64,000 nucleotides of DNA from contig NZ_JAHXZM010000002.1 in NCBI RefSeq assembly GCF_019429535.1, positions 434,001-498,000 of the forward strand. Reading direction: 5' to 3'. This DNA comes from Sphingomonas citricola (GTDB taxonomy: Bacteria > Pseudomonadota > Alphaproteobacteria > Sphingomonadales > Sphingomonadaceae). Both the position numbers and the translations under genes were made by a program. This document shows positions 1-8,552 of the stretch, piece by piece. The stretch's first letter is position 1. Each line of letters begins with the position of its first letter. The notes below the pieces were generated by a model. That model was not told where the DNA came from. It saw only the letters and a program-made list of their open reading frames with translations, and ran no database searches.

Positions 1-795
1 GCCCTTCTGTCCGGGCGAGAAATATTCCTCCGCTTCCAGCACCTCGGTGCGCTGCAGGTGCCGCACCTCGACCGCGACGCGCTCGATCGAGCCCGCGATC
101 ACGCCCAATGTCGCGAAGAACATCGCGTGGCGATCACGCGGGATGACCTGCGTCGAGACGGGCTCCACCGTCAGCCCCATCTTCTCGGCCACGTGGCGCT
201 CGACCGCCGGATCGATGTTGGCGAAGGTGCCGACCGCACCCGAGATCGCGCAAGTCGCGATGTCCGCGCGCGCGGCGACCAGCCGCTCGCGGTTGCGGCG
301 GAACTCGGCATAGGCCTCGGCGAGCTTCAGCCCGAACGTCACCGGCTCGGCGTGGATGCCATGGCTGCGCCCGATCGTCGGCGTCAATTTGTGCTCGCGC
401 GCGCGCCGTTCCAGCACGACCAGCAGCGCGTCGAGGTCGGCTATCAGGATGTCGGACGCGCGCGCCAGCTGCACCGACAGCGTCGTGTCGAGCACGTCGG
501 ACGAGGTCATCCCCTGGTGCATGAAGCGCGCTTCGTCGCCGACCTGTTCGGCGACCCAGGTCAGGAACGCGATCACGTCGTGCTTGGTCACCGCCTCGAT
601 CGCGTCGATCGCGGCGACGTCAATGACGGGGTCGGTCGCCCACCAGCGCCACAGCGCCTCCGCCGCCGATTTCGGCACCACGCCAAGCTCGGCGAGCGCG
701 TCGGTCGCGTGCGCCTCGATCTCGAACCAGATGCGGTAGCGCGCCTCGGGCGCCCACAGCGCGGTCATCTCTGGGCGGGAGTAACGAGGGATCAC
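1..795 (-). CDS. purB: Adenylosuccinate lyase, 5' part (runs off the left edge)
   Basis: PurB catalyses two purine steps: SAICAR to AICAR plus fumarate, and adenylosuccinate to AMP plus fumarate. Reading the minus strand from a GTG at 795 gives an open frame of 265 codons to the window edge. It begins V/M-IPRYSRPEM, the typical alphaproteobacterial PurB start, and has the ALWAPEARYRIW, MTSSDVLDT and GRSHGIHAEP segments of the fumarase/aspartase superfamily. The GTG start is supported by AAGGAG (803-808) seven bases upstream. The C-terminal part, including the signature loop, lies outside the window. The gene is divergent from the EF-hand gene. Confidence 0.93.
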   Translation of the reverse strand, partial: MIPRYSRPEMTALWAPEARYRIWFEIEAHATDALAELGVVPKSAAEALWRWWATDPVIDVAAIDAIEAVTKHDVIAFLTWVAEQVGDEARFMHQGMTSSDVLDTTLSVQLARASDILIADLDALLVVLERRAREHKLTPTIGRSHGIHAEPVTFGLKLAEAYAEFRRNRERLVAARADIATCAISGAVGTFANIDPAVERHVAEKMGLTVEPVSTQVIPRDRHAMFFATLGVIAGSIERVAVEVRHLQRTEVLEAEEYFSPGQKG

Positions 796-1057
796 GTGGC
801 GGCTCCTTGAGCGGGGAAACGGGTGCGGTACGGCTATCAAATCCGAACCATGCGCCGCAGCAGGGAAACGGGTCATCGCACCCGAACGGCGGCGCGGCGG
901 CCATTAGCAAAGCCCGCAAACCCTAGCAAATCCACCGGATTCAGGGCGATCGGCACCACAAAAGGTAACTTTGTTGCGGCGGCAGTCGTGATTGCGGCCG
1001 TGAAAGTAAAACCCTACATCCTGCTCAGCACACGGTTAGAACCAAAAGGAGACGGTG

Positions 1058-1555
1058 ATGCTCAAGTATGTTCTTTTCGCCTCGGCGATGACGATGGCCG
1101 CCCCCGCAATTGCGCAGCAGGCGCAAACCGCACCGCAGACCGCACCCGCAACTGGTGCGGACGCGACCGGAACTGCGGCGACCCCGTCGCAGGGCGCGCA
1201 GGCCGACGTGACGGCGACGCCGCAGGGCGATGCCGCAACTGCCACGACCCCGCCGGCGCAGACCGCGCAGACGCCGACGAGCGACCCCGCGACGCAGGGC
1301 ACGAACCAGCCCGATCAGGTCGCAGCGATCCTCGACAGCGAGTTCCCGACCTATGACAAGGACAAGTCGGGGTCGCTCAATAAGGCGGAATTCGCGAGTT
1401 GGATGGATACGCTGAAGGCGAAGGCCGATCCGAGCGCGAAGCCCGACAAGGCGTGGAACACCGCCGCGTTCAAGAAGGCCGACACCGACAAGTCGTCGAG
1501 CGTGAGCAAGACCGAGCTCGCCGCCTTCCTCAGCAGCAGCGCCAAGGCTGGCTGA
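1058..1555 (+). CDS. Secreted EF-hand calcium-binding protein
   Basis: This 165-residue protein has an N-terminal signal peptide (MLKYVLFASAMTMAAPAIAQ) and so is probably periplasmic. A low-complexity Ala/Thr/Gln/Pro-rich linker of about 70 residues follows. The C-terminal half carries two EF-hand loops, DKDKSGSLNKAEF and DTDKSSSVSKTEL, with acidic or oxygen ligands at the expected positions, so calcium binding is likely. A GTG three bases upstream (1055) is possible, but AGGAG at 1047-1051 fits the ATG. The gene is monocistronic and ends at a strong terminator. Its physiological role is unknown. Confidence 0.85.
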   Translation: MLKYVLFASAMTMAAPAIAQQAQTAPQTAPATGADATGTAATPSQGAQADVTATPQGDAATATTPPAQTAQTPTSDPATQGTNQPDQVAAILDSEFPTYDKDKSGSLNKAEFASWMDTLKAKADPSAKPDKAWNTAAFKKADTDKSSSVSKTELAAFLSSSAKAG

Positions 1556-1577
1556 GCTTGGCTGACTGAATGACCGA

Positions 1578-1608
1578 ACGGCCGCCGGAGCGATCCGGCG
1601 GCCGTTTT
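1578..1608 (+). terminator. Rho-independent terminator after the EF-hand gene
   Basis: A perfect 12-bp stem (1578-1589 with 1594-1605), four-base loop GCGA and TTTT tail, 22 bases after the EF-hand stop. It lies between convergent genes and may also serve radC in the other direction. Confidence 0.85.
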
Positions 1609-1672
1609 CGTGTTGGGGCCAGTGGACGCCGGCGGGAGCACCCATCACGTCCCCCGCATTGCCGACCCCGCG

Positions 1673-2404
1673 CTAGATCACGCCCGTCGCACGCAGGCTC
1701 GTCTGTCCGTTCCGCCCGACGATGATATGGTCGTGCACCTGGATGTTGAGTGGCCGGCCCGCCTCGACGATCGCGCGGGTGATGCGGATGTCGGCCTGGC
1801 TCGGCGACGGATCGCCCGACGGGTGGTTGTGTACCAGGATCAGTGCGGCCGACCCGATGTCGAGCGCGCGCTTGATCACCTCGCGCACGTGCACCGCGGC
1901 CTCGTCGATCGTGCCGCGTGACATCACCTCGTCGCGCACGAGCACGTTGCGCGTGTTGAGGTGAAGCACGCGGAACCGCTCCACCGCGTCGTGCGCCATA
2001 TCGGCGTGGAGGTAATCCTCCAGCGCCTGCCAGTTCGACAGCACGGGCAGCCCGGTCGTGCGCGCGCGGATCAGCCGGATCGCGGCGGCGTGCGCGATCT
2101 TCACCGCGGCGATCCCGGTGTCGCCCATTCCCTTCACGCGCCGGAGCTCGGCCGGATCGGCGGCGAGTGTGGCCCCGATGCCGCCGAATTCGCGCAGCAA
2201 TGCCTTAGCAATCGGCTTGGTATCGACGCGCGGGATCGCGAGCGTCAGCAGATATTCGACCAGCTCGTAGTCCTGGAGCCCCTCCGCATCGCCCAGCAGG
2301 CGGGCGCGCAACCGCTCGCGGTGGCCCTTCGCGTCGGCCACGCGCTGTGCGTCGGCCGTGGGTGCCGGCGGGATCTGGTCGAAGAGCGGGGGCGCGGCTG
2401 TCAT
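1673..2404 (-). CDS. radC: RadC family JAB/MPN-domain protein (full length)
   Basis: A 243-residue RadC/UPF0758 family member. The N-terminal third has a helix-hairpin-helix-type region (LRRVKGMGDTGIAAVKIAHA). The C-terminal half is the JAB1/MPN-like domain with the metal-binding motif HNHPSGDPSPSQAD. The family is linked by name to DNA repair, but its biochemical role is unsettled. I chose the ATG at 2404 (MTAAPPLFDQIP); an in-frame start at 2455 would add 17 unconserved residues. It is divergent from ydbH with only 82 bp between starts. A shorter RadC-like paralogue lies at 9339. Confidence 0.9.
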   Translation of the reverse strand: MTAAPPLFDQIPPAPTADAQRVADAKGHRERLRARLLGDAEGLQDYELVEYLLTLAIPRVDTKPIAKALLREFGGIGATLAADPAELRRVKGMGDTGIAAVKIAHAAAIRLIRARTTGLPVLSNWQALEDYLHADMAHDAVERFRVLHLNTRNVLVRDEVMSRGTIDEAAVHVREVIKRALDIGSAALILVHNHPSGDPSPSQADIRITRAIVEAGRPLNIQVHDHIIVGRNGQTSLRATGVI

Positions 2405-2486
2405 GCGCGGCAGGCTAGGTCGGCGGGCGCCCGCGGGCAATTGCGCCATTTGCACGCCACCGCCGCCGCCTTATGCTGCCGCCGCA

Positions 2487-5400
2487 ATGAGCGGTGAGCG
2501 ATCGGACGACCAGGCGAAGCGATCGCCCGCCAGCCGGCGACGCGCGCGCGTGCTGGTGGCCGTCTCGACGCTGTCGCTCGCCGCGGTCGGCGGCGTCTGG
2601 CTCAGCCGGGTACCGATCGCGACGCGGCTGATCGACCGCGAATTGGCAACAAAACACGTGCCCGCGCGCTACCATATCGAGGACCTGGGCTTCGGGCGGC
2701 AGCGATTGACCGACGTCGTCATCGGCGATCCCGCACACCCCGATCTTGTCGCCGACTGGGTCGAGACGCGCACCGATGTCGGGTTCGACGGTCCGCATCT
2801 GATCGGCGTGCGCGCGGGCCGCGTGCGGGTGCGCGCGCGGCTCGTCGACGGGCGCGTGTCGTTCGGCGCGCTCGACCGGTTGATCCCCACGGGCAGCGGC
2901 GGCGCGCCGACGCTGCCGTCGATCGACCTCTCGCTCGCCGACGGCGCGATGCGGCTGGAGACGCCGTACGGGATCGCCGGGGTCAGCCTGAGCGGCAGCG
3001 GTAGGCTCGATGGCGGCTTCACCGGGCACTATGCGCTCGCGGCCGAACGGCTGGGGCAGGGTGATTGCCGCGCCGGCGGCATGCGCGCGGCGGGCCGGGT
3101 CACATCGACCGGGCGTGCACCGCGCGGCGGTTACGGCGTGACGCTCGACGGGCCGCTTCGCGCGGCCACGGTCGTGTGCGGCGACGCGCAGGTCGCGGCG
3201 GTCACGAGCGCGCTACAGGGCCGCGTGGTCATCGGCGACTTCCGGCGCTCGACGCTGCGAGCGCGGTTCGGCACCGGCGCGGCGCGCTACGCCGCCATTC
3301 GCGCCGCGGGCGTGTCGGGCGAGGCTGCGCTCAGCCTGGGGCAGGGCGGTGCCGCGGTCGTCCCGCTCGTCCTCTCAGCGCAGCAGGTCCGCGCGACCAA
3401 CGGATCGGCGCGTCGCATAACACTCGACGGCAGCGTCAGCATCGATGCGGGGCGCACCGCGTTCGCGGGGAAGGTCGCAGTGCAGCGTGCGGACGTGTCA
3501 GCGCTGGTGCCCCGCACGCTCGCGACTGGCGCCGCGACACCGATCACCCCGCTGCTCGCGCGCGCGACCGCTGCCGCAACGCGCGCCGCGCGCGACCTGT
3601 CGGGCAACGCAGACGTCGCCGCGACGATCGCCGACGGCGTGACCGAGATCGCGATCGAGCGCGCGCGCGTCTCCTCGGCGAGCGGCGCGAAGGCCGTGCT
3701 CGTCACCCGGCAACCGCTGCGCTGGCGCAGCGATGCGGCGGTGGCGGGCGCGGGGACGCTTCGGGTCGGTGGCGGCGGTTTGCCGCAACTCGTCGCCAGC
3801 GTCGCGCGCGGCGGAAACGGCGGCACCCTGACCGGGCAGGCGCAGGTGGCGCGCTACGTCGCGGGCGACGCTGCGATCGCGCTCGACCGGGTGCAATTCC
3901 GTATCGGCGCGCGTGCAGGCAACGCGACCGCGCGCGTGACCTTGTCGGGGCCGTTGCCCGACGGGCGTGTCGACGCGCTGACGCTGCCGCTCGACCTGCG
4001 CTGGACGGGGAGCGACCTTCGCGTCAATCCGGCGTGCACGCCCGTCGCGTTCGCGCGGCTGCGCGTCTCCTCGCTGCGGCTCGATCCCGCCCGGCTGACG
4101 CTCTGCCCCGTAGGCGGCGCGCTGGTCGAGCGGCGCGGGGGCGGCGTGAACGTCGCCGCGCGGCTGCCCGCAACAACGCTGTCGGGCACGATCGGCGGCA
4201 CCCCGCTGCGCGTCGCCGCAGCGGGTGCGCGACTGTCGCTCGGCGCGAGCGGGTTCCAGCTCGACGATGTACGCGCTCGGATCGGTGCTGCGACGCGCGA
4301 AACGCGGATCGACGCGACGCGCCTGACCGGGATGCTCGGGCAAAGCGGCGTGGCGGGCGGCTTCGCGGGCCTGGCGGGGCAGATCGCCAACGTGCCGCTG
4401 CTGCTCGGTGACGGCACGGGGACGTGGCGGTTCGCGAACGGCGCACTCGCACTCGCGGGCGCGCTCAAGGTGCGCGACGCCGCGGCGAGCGCGCGCTTCA
4501 ATCCGATGGACGCGCGCGACGTCGCGCTGACGCTGGAACGCGGCGCGATCCGCGCGACGGGCGTGCTCGTCGAGCCGACGCGCGGGGTGAAGGTCGCCGA
4601 TGTCGCGATCGATCACCGCCTGAGCACCGGTGCGGGGCATGCCGGGCTCGGCGTCCCCGGCATCACCTTCGGCGACGCGTTCCAGCCCGAGCTGATCACC
4701 CCGCTGACCTTCGGCGTCATCGCCGACGTGCGCGGCAGCGTCAGCGGGCGCGGCGACATCGCGTGGAGCACGGCGGGCGTGACCAGCACGGGCACCTTCT
4801 CCACGACCAATACCGCGCTCGCCGCCGCGTTCGGACCCGTCGGGGGGCTGTCGGGTACGATCCGCTTCAACGACCTGCTGGCGCTGGAAAGCGCCCCCGG
4901 TCAGGTCGCGACCGTTCGTTCGATCAACCCTGGCGTGCCCGTGACCGACGGGCGGATCGTCTACCAGACGCTGCCCGGCACGCGGATCAGAGTCGCGTCG
5001 GGGACGTGGCCGTTCGCGGGCGGCACGCTGACGCTCGAGCCGACGCTGCTCGATTTCTCCGACGCGCGCGAGCGGCGGCTGACCTTCCGCGTCGCGGGGA
5101 TGGAGGCGGGGGCGTTCCTGCAGCAGTTCGACTTCAAGAACCTGAACGCGACCGGCACGTTCGACGGCGTGCTGCCGATGATCTTCGACGCGTCGGGCGG
5201 GCGGATCGAGGGCGGGCGGCTGACCGCGCGTTCTGGGGGCAGCCTCGCTTACGTCGGCGAGCTGAGCGAGAAGAACCTCGGCTTCTGGGGCAATTACGCG
5301 TTCCAGATGCTCAAATCGCTCACCTATCGCAACCTCGACATCGGGATGAACGGGCCGCTCGCGGGGGAGATGATCACCGACGTGCGCTTCGCCGGAATCA

Positions 5401-5687
5401 AGCAGGGGGCGGGGGCGAAGTCGAACTTCCTGATCCGCCGGCTGACGCGGCTGCCGATCCTGTTCAACATCCGCATCCGTGCGCCCTTCCGCGGGCTGAT
5501 CGATTCGGCGGCGAGCTTCTACGATCCCCAGCGGCTGGTCGCGCGCAATCTCCAGCAGTTGATCGAGGAGCAGAACCGCCGCACCGCGCCCGGCGCACTG
5601 CCCAATGCACTGCCGGGCAAGGGCGCGACGACCGATGCGCCGCTCGTTCCACCCGTTCAGCCTTCCGCAAGCGAGATCGTGCCATGA
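2487..5687 (+). CDS. ydbH: YdbH-family AsmA-like intermembrane phospholipid transport protein
   Basis: A 1066-residue protein with one N-terminal membrane anchor (about residues 18-35, VLVAVSTLSLAAVGGVWL). A long periplasmic beta-rich region follows, ending in the conserved block FLQQFDFKNLNATGTFDG. YdbH, TamB and YhdP are the AsmA-like proteins that in E. coli are thought to bridge the envelope and move phospholipids to the outer membrane. The identification is supported by the downstream YnbE- and YdbL-like genes, the same trio as in E. coli. The ATG at 2487 fits the gene start; the frame is open further upstream but overlaps radC. The stop overlaps the alternative ynbE start as ATGA. Confidence 0.88.
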   Translation: MSGERSDDQAKRSPASRRRARVLVAVSTLSLAAVGGVWLSRVPIATRLIDRELATKHVPARYHIEDLGFGRQRLTDVVIGDPAHPDLVADWVETRTDVGFDGPHLIGVRAGRVRVRARLVDGRVSFGALDRLIPTGSGGAPTLPSIDLSLADGAMRLETPYGIAGVSLSGSGRLDGGFTGHYALAAERLGQGDCRAGGMRAAGRVTSTGRAPRGGYGVTLDGPLRAATVVCGDAQVAAVTSALQGRVVIGDFRRSTLRARFGTGAARYAAIRAAGVSGEAALSLGQGGAAVVPLVLSAQQVRATNGSARRITLDGSVSIDAGRTAFAGKVAVQRADVSALVPRTLATGAATPITPLLARATAAATRAARDLSGNADVAATIADGVTEIAIERARVSSASGAKAVLVTRQPLRWRSDAAVAGAGTLRVGGGGLPQLVASVARGGNGGTLTGQAQVARYVAGDAAIALDRVQFRIGARAGNATARVTLSGPLPDGRVDALTLPLDLRWTGSDLRVNPACTPVAFARLRVSSLRLDPARLTLCPVGGALVERRGGGVNVAARLPATTLSGTIGGTPLRVAAAGARLSLGASGFQLDDVRARIGAATRETRIDATRLTGMLGQSGVAGGFAGLAGQIANVPLLLGDGTGTWRFANGALALAGALKVRDAAASARFNPMDARDVALTLERGAIRATGVLVEPTRGVKVADVAIDHRLSTGAGHAGLGVPGITFGDAFQPELITPLTFGVIADVRGSVSGRGDIAWSTAGVTSTGTFSTTNTALAAAFGPVGGLSGTIRFNDLLALESAPGQVATVRSINPGVPVTDGRIVYQTLPGTRIRVASGTWPFAGGTLTLEPTLLDFSDARERRLTFRVAGMEAGAFLQQFDFKNLNATGTFDGVLPMIFDASGGRIEGGRLTARSGGSLAYVGELSEKNLGFWGNYAFQMLKSLTYRNLDIGMNGPLAGEMITDVRFAGIKQGAGAKSNFLIRRLTRLPILFNIRIRAPFRGLIDSAASFYDPQRLVARNLQQLIEEQNRRTAPGALPNALPGKGATTDAPLVPPVQPSASEIVP

Positions 5688-5707
5688 GCGTAACAGGAGC
5701 AACGAGG

Positions 5708-5908
5708 GTGAAACGAATCGCACGTGGACGTTTGGTGGTGCGGTGGTTGGCGGGTGCGGCGCTCTTGATCAACGCCGCCTGCGTCAACATCTCGGCACCG
5801 ACCAAGCCGATCGAGATCAACCTCAACATCAACGTGACGCAGGAGGTGGTCTACCGCCTCGACAATGATGCAAAGTCGCTGATCAAGCAGAACCCGGGGA
5901 TATTCTGA
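5708..5908 (+). CDS. ynbE: YnbE-family lipoprotein
   Basis: A small outer-membrane lipoprotein (66 residues from the GTG at 5708) with a hydrophobic signal and lipobox LINAAC. The mature part includes PTKPIEINLNINVTQEV and DNDAKSLIKQNPGIF, matching the YnbE family in size and ending. In E. coli YnbE partners with YdbH to complete a bridge to the outer membrane. The start is ambiguous: the ATG at 5684 overlaps the ydbH stop, whereas the GTG at 5708 has AGGAG (5695-5699) eight bases upstream and gives the usual short lipoprotein N-terminus. I prefer the GTG. Confidence 0.8.
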   Translation: MKRIARGRLVVRWLAGAALLINAACVNISAPTKPIEINLNINVTQEVVYRLDNDAKSLIKQNPGIF

Positions 5909-5911
5909 GCC

Positions 5912-6301
5912 ATGACGCCCAAGACCGCCAAGACCATCACGATGCTCGCCGCCGCGGTGACGCTGGCGGGCGTGTCGGGCGCTGCCGTCGCGCAGCGCGA
6001 CCCCGCCTATGCCGCCGCCCGGTCGGCGGGCGAGGTGGGTGAGCAGCCCGACGGCTATCTCGGCGTCGTGGGCGCGGGCAACGCGCAGCTGCGCGCGCTG
6101 GTCAGCAACATCAACATCCAGCGCAAGGCCGCCTATACGCAGAAGGCGCAGGCATCGGGCGCGACCGTCGAGCAACTCGCCTTCACCAGCGGATGCAACC
6201 TCATCGCGCAGACGCAGGCGGGCGAGAAGTATCGCACCCCCGCGGGCAGCTGGGAAACCCGCGGCAGCGGCGCGCCGACCCGCGATCCGCGCTGCGTCTG
6301 A
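5912..6301 (+). CDS. ydbL: YdbL-family (DUF1318) periplasmic protein
   Basis: A 129-residue protein with a signal peptide ending AAVAQ. It has the DUF1318/YdbL features: YAAARSAGEVGEQPDGYLGVV, a central NIQRKAAYTQKA segment, and a C-terminus rich in charged residues. It starts three bases after the ynbE stop, so the three genes are one operon. In E. coli YdbL is thought to act as a chaperone-like modulator of YdbH-YnbE assembly. Two cysteines remain after the signal peptide (SGCNL and DPRCV) and could pair. Confidence 0.88.
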   Translation: MTPKTAKTITMLAAAVTLAGVSGAAVAQRDPAYAAARSAGEVGEQPDGYLGVVGAGNAQLRALVSNINIQRKAAYTQKAQASGATVEQLAFTSGCNLIAQTQAGEKYRTPAGSWETRGSGAPTRDPRCV

Positions 6302-6440
6302 ACTTAAGGGCGACCGGGGCGACGAAAGCGTTCGTCCCGTGCCCGCCCGGATGAAGCTGCCGGGTCAAATTACGGCTTGATCGTCCGGCGTCATCGGCGG
6401 CGTTCGTGCGGCGTCGCCGATGACGCGATTGTCACAATGG

Positions 6441-6469
6441 TTGACACCCCCCGACCCCCCGGCTAACCG
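6441..6469 (+). promoter_or_regulatory. Candidate promoter of the F0 ATP synthase operon
   Basis: A perfect TTGACA at 6441-6446 followed after 17 bases by TAACCG (6464-6469), about 75 bases before the atpI start. The -10 match is weak. The interval also holds an 11-bp inverted repeat (6389-6399 with 6415-6425) that may terminate the ydb operon. Confidence 0.4.
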
Positions 6470-6544
6470 GACGGCGCCTTGGCGGGGGTCGCTTGCCCAC
6501 CGTGCGCTCAACTCCCCGGCTCAATGGATGTGGAGAGGTGGCGC

Positions 6545-6865
6545 ATGGCGGATAACGGTTCCGGACAGGATTTCCACGACGCGGAGGACCCGCGGCTCGC
6601 CTCGCTGGATCAGCGATTGGAACGGGCCCGCAGGGACGAAGCGAAGCGCACGGGGGTGGTGCGTGACGATGGCGAAGCGGGCTATCAGCTCGGCAACCGC
6701 GTCCTGGCCGCCCTTATCGGAAGTCTCGTCGGCTCGGCGCTGATCGGCTGGCTCATCGACCGCTGGTTCGGCACCACGCCCTGGGCGCTGATCGTCGCGC
6801 TGTTCCTCGGAATCGCGGTGGCGTTCAGGCAGATCATTCGGTTAACGACCAAGCGCCCGGAATAA
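6545..6865 (+). CDS. atpI: ATP synthase subunit I (AtpI)
   Basis: A 106-residue membrane protein, first gene of the F0 operon. The N-terminal half is hydrophilic and charged. Two membrane segments follow (about residues 51-70 and 77-96) with the AtpI pattern GSLVGSALIGWLIDRWFGTTPWALIV. AtpI proteins assist c-ring assembly or ion supply and are not part of the mature enzyme. A purine-rich GGAGAGG lies just upstream of the ATG. The next gene, atpB, begins 38 bases downstream. Confidence 0.9.
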   Translation: MADNGSGQDFHDAEDPRLASLDQRLERARRDEAKRTGVVRDDGEAGYQLGNRVLAALIGSLVGSALIGWLIDRWFGTTPWALIVALFLGIAVAFRQIIRLTTKRPE

Positions 6866-6903
6866 CGGGCGCTTGACGTATGTGGGAAGCACAAGGGGCT
6901 AAC

Positions 6904-7692
6904 GTGGCGGCAGAAGGCGGCAAGATCGATCCGATGCACCAGTTCCTGATCGAGCCCGTGCTCGGTCTGCGCTGGAATGTGGCGGGCTATGATCTGTCCT
7001 TCACCAATTCCGCATTGTGGATGGTGATCACGCTGGTCACGTTGTGGCTGTTCATGCTCGGCGGCATGAAGCGCGAACTGGTGCCCGGTCGCTGGCAGGC
7101 GGCGGTGGAGGGCTTCACCGGGTTCGTGCAGAACATGCTGACCTCGAACATCGGGCCCGAGGGCAAGCGCTTCGTGCCCTATGTCTTCTCGCTGTTCATG
7201 TTCATTCTGTTCGCGAACATCCTCGGGCTGATGCCGGTCGGCATCGTGCCGGGCTGGCACCCCTTCACCGTGACGAGCCACCTGACCGTCACCGGCGTGC
7301 TCGCGATCATCAGCTTCTCGATCGTGCTGATCGTCGGCTTCGGTCGCCACGGCTTCCACTTCTTCAGCCTGTTCGTGCCGCACGGCACGCCGGTCATCAT
7401 GATCCCGCTGATCTTCGTGGTCGAGCTGATGAGCTTCCTCGTCCGCCCGTTCAGCCTCGGTCTCCGACTGTTCGTCGCGATGACCGCGGGGCACATCCTG
7501 CTGAAGGTGCTGGCCGCGTTCGTGATCAACGGCATCAACCTCGGGCCGGGCTATGTCGCGATCGTCTCGCTGCCCAGCTTCGTGCTGATGCTCGGCATCA
7601 CGCTGCTCGAGCTGCTGGTCGCCGCGATCCAGGCCTATGTCTTCGCGCTGCTCACCAGCGTCTATCTGAACGACGCGGTGAACCTGCACTGA
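6904..7692 (+). CDS. atpB: F0F1 ATP synthase subunit a
   Basis: Subunit a of the proton channel, 262 residues from a GTG at 6904. Several membrane helices are visible. The functional segment FLVRPFSLGLRLFVAMTAGH contains the essential arginine in helix 4, and LLELLVAAIQAYVFALLTSVYL is the last helix. The GTG start has AAGGGG (6894-6898) five bases upstream and gives V/M-AAEGGKIDPMHQF, typical of alphaproteobacteria. An ATG at 6880 is possible but less likely. A repeat element (7714-7739) separates it from atpE. Confidence 0.95.
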   Translation: MAAEGGKIDPMHQFLIEPVLGLRWNVAGYDLSFTNSALWMVITLVTLWLFMLGGMKRELVPGRWQAAVEGFTGFVQNMLTSNIGPEGKRFVPYVFSLFMFILFANILGLMPVGIVPGWHPFTVTSHLTVTGVLAIISFSIVLIVGFGRHGFHFFSLFVPHGTPVIMIPLIFVVELMSFLVRPFSLGLRLFVAMTAGHILLKVLAAFVINGINLGPGYVAIVSLPSFVLMLGITLLELLVAAIQAYVFALLTSVYLNDAVNLH

Positions 7693-7713
7693 TCTCTCCC
7701 CCGCGCGCACGTG

Positions 7714-7739
7714 TAGGGGTGTGACTTTCGTGACTTTCC
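7714..7739 (+). repeat. 26-bp interspersed repeat, copy 1 (upstream of atpE)
   Basis: Begins TAGGGGTGTGACTTT and carries two GTGACTTT units in tandem. The minus-strand copy at 45328-45353 is identical at 24 of 26 positions. It lies 36 bases before atpE and reads in the same sense as that gene. Confidence 0.75.
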
Positions 7740-7775
7740 AATCCACCAATTGAACTGAACTGGGAGTATATCAAA

Positions 7776-8003
7776 ATGGACGCAAACGCCGCCAAGCTGC
7801 TCGGTGCCGGTCTCGCTGCAATCGGCATGGGCATCGCTGCCCTGGGCGTGGGCAACGTGTTCGCCGCCTTCCTCGAGGGCGCGCTGCGCAACCCGGGCGC
7901 GGCCGACGGCCAGCAGGGCCGCCTGTTCATCGGTTTCGCGGGTGCGGAGCTTCTCGGCCTGCTCGCCTTCGTGACGATGATCATCCTGGTGTTCGTCGCC
8001 TGA
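7776..8003 (+). CDS. atpE: F0F1 ATP synthase subunit c
   Basis: A 75-residue proteolipid of the c-ring with two membrane helices joined by the polar loop ALRNPGA. The proton-carrying carboxylate is Glu58 in FIGFAGAELLGLLAF. The first helix has the glycine-rich packing GAGLAAIGMGIAALGVG. The gene lies in the alphaproteobacterial F0 cluster between atpB and atpF'. GGGAG lies upstream of the ATG. The 36-base leader after the repeat element could modulate expression of this high-copy subunit. Confidence 0.97.
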   Translation: MDANAAKLLGAGLAAIGMGIAALGVGNVFAAFLEGALRNPGAADGQQGRLFIGFAGAELLGLLAFVTMIILVFVA

Positions 8004-8057
8004 TTATCCACCCGCCGCGCGGTGTAACGCCGCGTGGCGGGTCCTGAACGGACCGCC

Positions 8058-8552
8058 ATGCCTCAAATCAGTCAGATCGCCGCAACCTATGCGTCCCAGA
8101 TCTTCTGGCTGCTCATCACCTTCGGTATCCTGTATTTCGGGATCGGCAAGATGATGGTGCCCAGGGTCACCGGCGTGATGGACCTGCGCGAGCGTCAGAT
8201 CGCCGACGACCTCGCCGCCGCCGAGCGCACCCGCGCCGAGGCGACGACGACCGAAGCCGCGTGGCAGGCCGACATGGACGCGGCGCGCGCGACCGCGCAG
8301 GCCGAGGTCGCCGCGGCCAAGCAGCGCGCGGCGCAGTCGAGCGAAGCGCAGCTTCACGCGGTCGATGAACAATTGAATGAACGCATCGCGCATCACGATC
8401 TCGCGATTGGCAACGCCAAGGCCGCCGCGATGGTCAAGGTGCAGGACATCGCCGCGGAAACGGTGCAGGAACTCGTCGCCAAGGTGGCGGGAATGACCGT
8501 CTCGCCCGACGTCGCGCATGCCGCGGTTCGCCAGGAGCTGCACAATGTCTAA
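8058..8552 (+). CDS. atpF': F0F1 ATP synthase subunit b'
   Basis: The b' peripheral stalk subunit, 164 residues, with an N-terminal membrane helix (YASQIFWLLITFGILYFGI) and a long Ala/Glu/Arg/Gln-rich coiled coil. It has no N-terminal extension, unlike the downstream b subunit; the short, extension-free gene next to atpE is usually b'. The start MPQISQ was chosen over an upstream in-frame codon at 8034. Its stop overlaps the atpF start by eight bases, indicating translational coupling and a 1:1 product ratio. Confidence 0.9.
   Translation: MPQISQIAATYASQIFWLLITFGILYFGIGKMMVPRVTGVMDLRERQIADDLAAAERTRAEATTTEAAWQADMDAARATAQAEVAAAKQRAAQSSEAQLHAVDEQLNERIAHHDLAIGNAKAAAMVKVQDIAAETVQELVAKVAGMTVSPDVAHAAVRQELHNV

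Noticed and set aside
3065..5908. Alternative-frame ORFs inside ydbH (both strands)
   Set aside because: They are Arg/Ala-rich low-complexity translations typical of shadow frames in GC-rich DNA. ydbH itself has a membrane anchor and family features.
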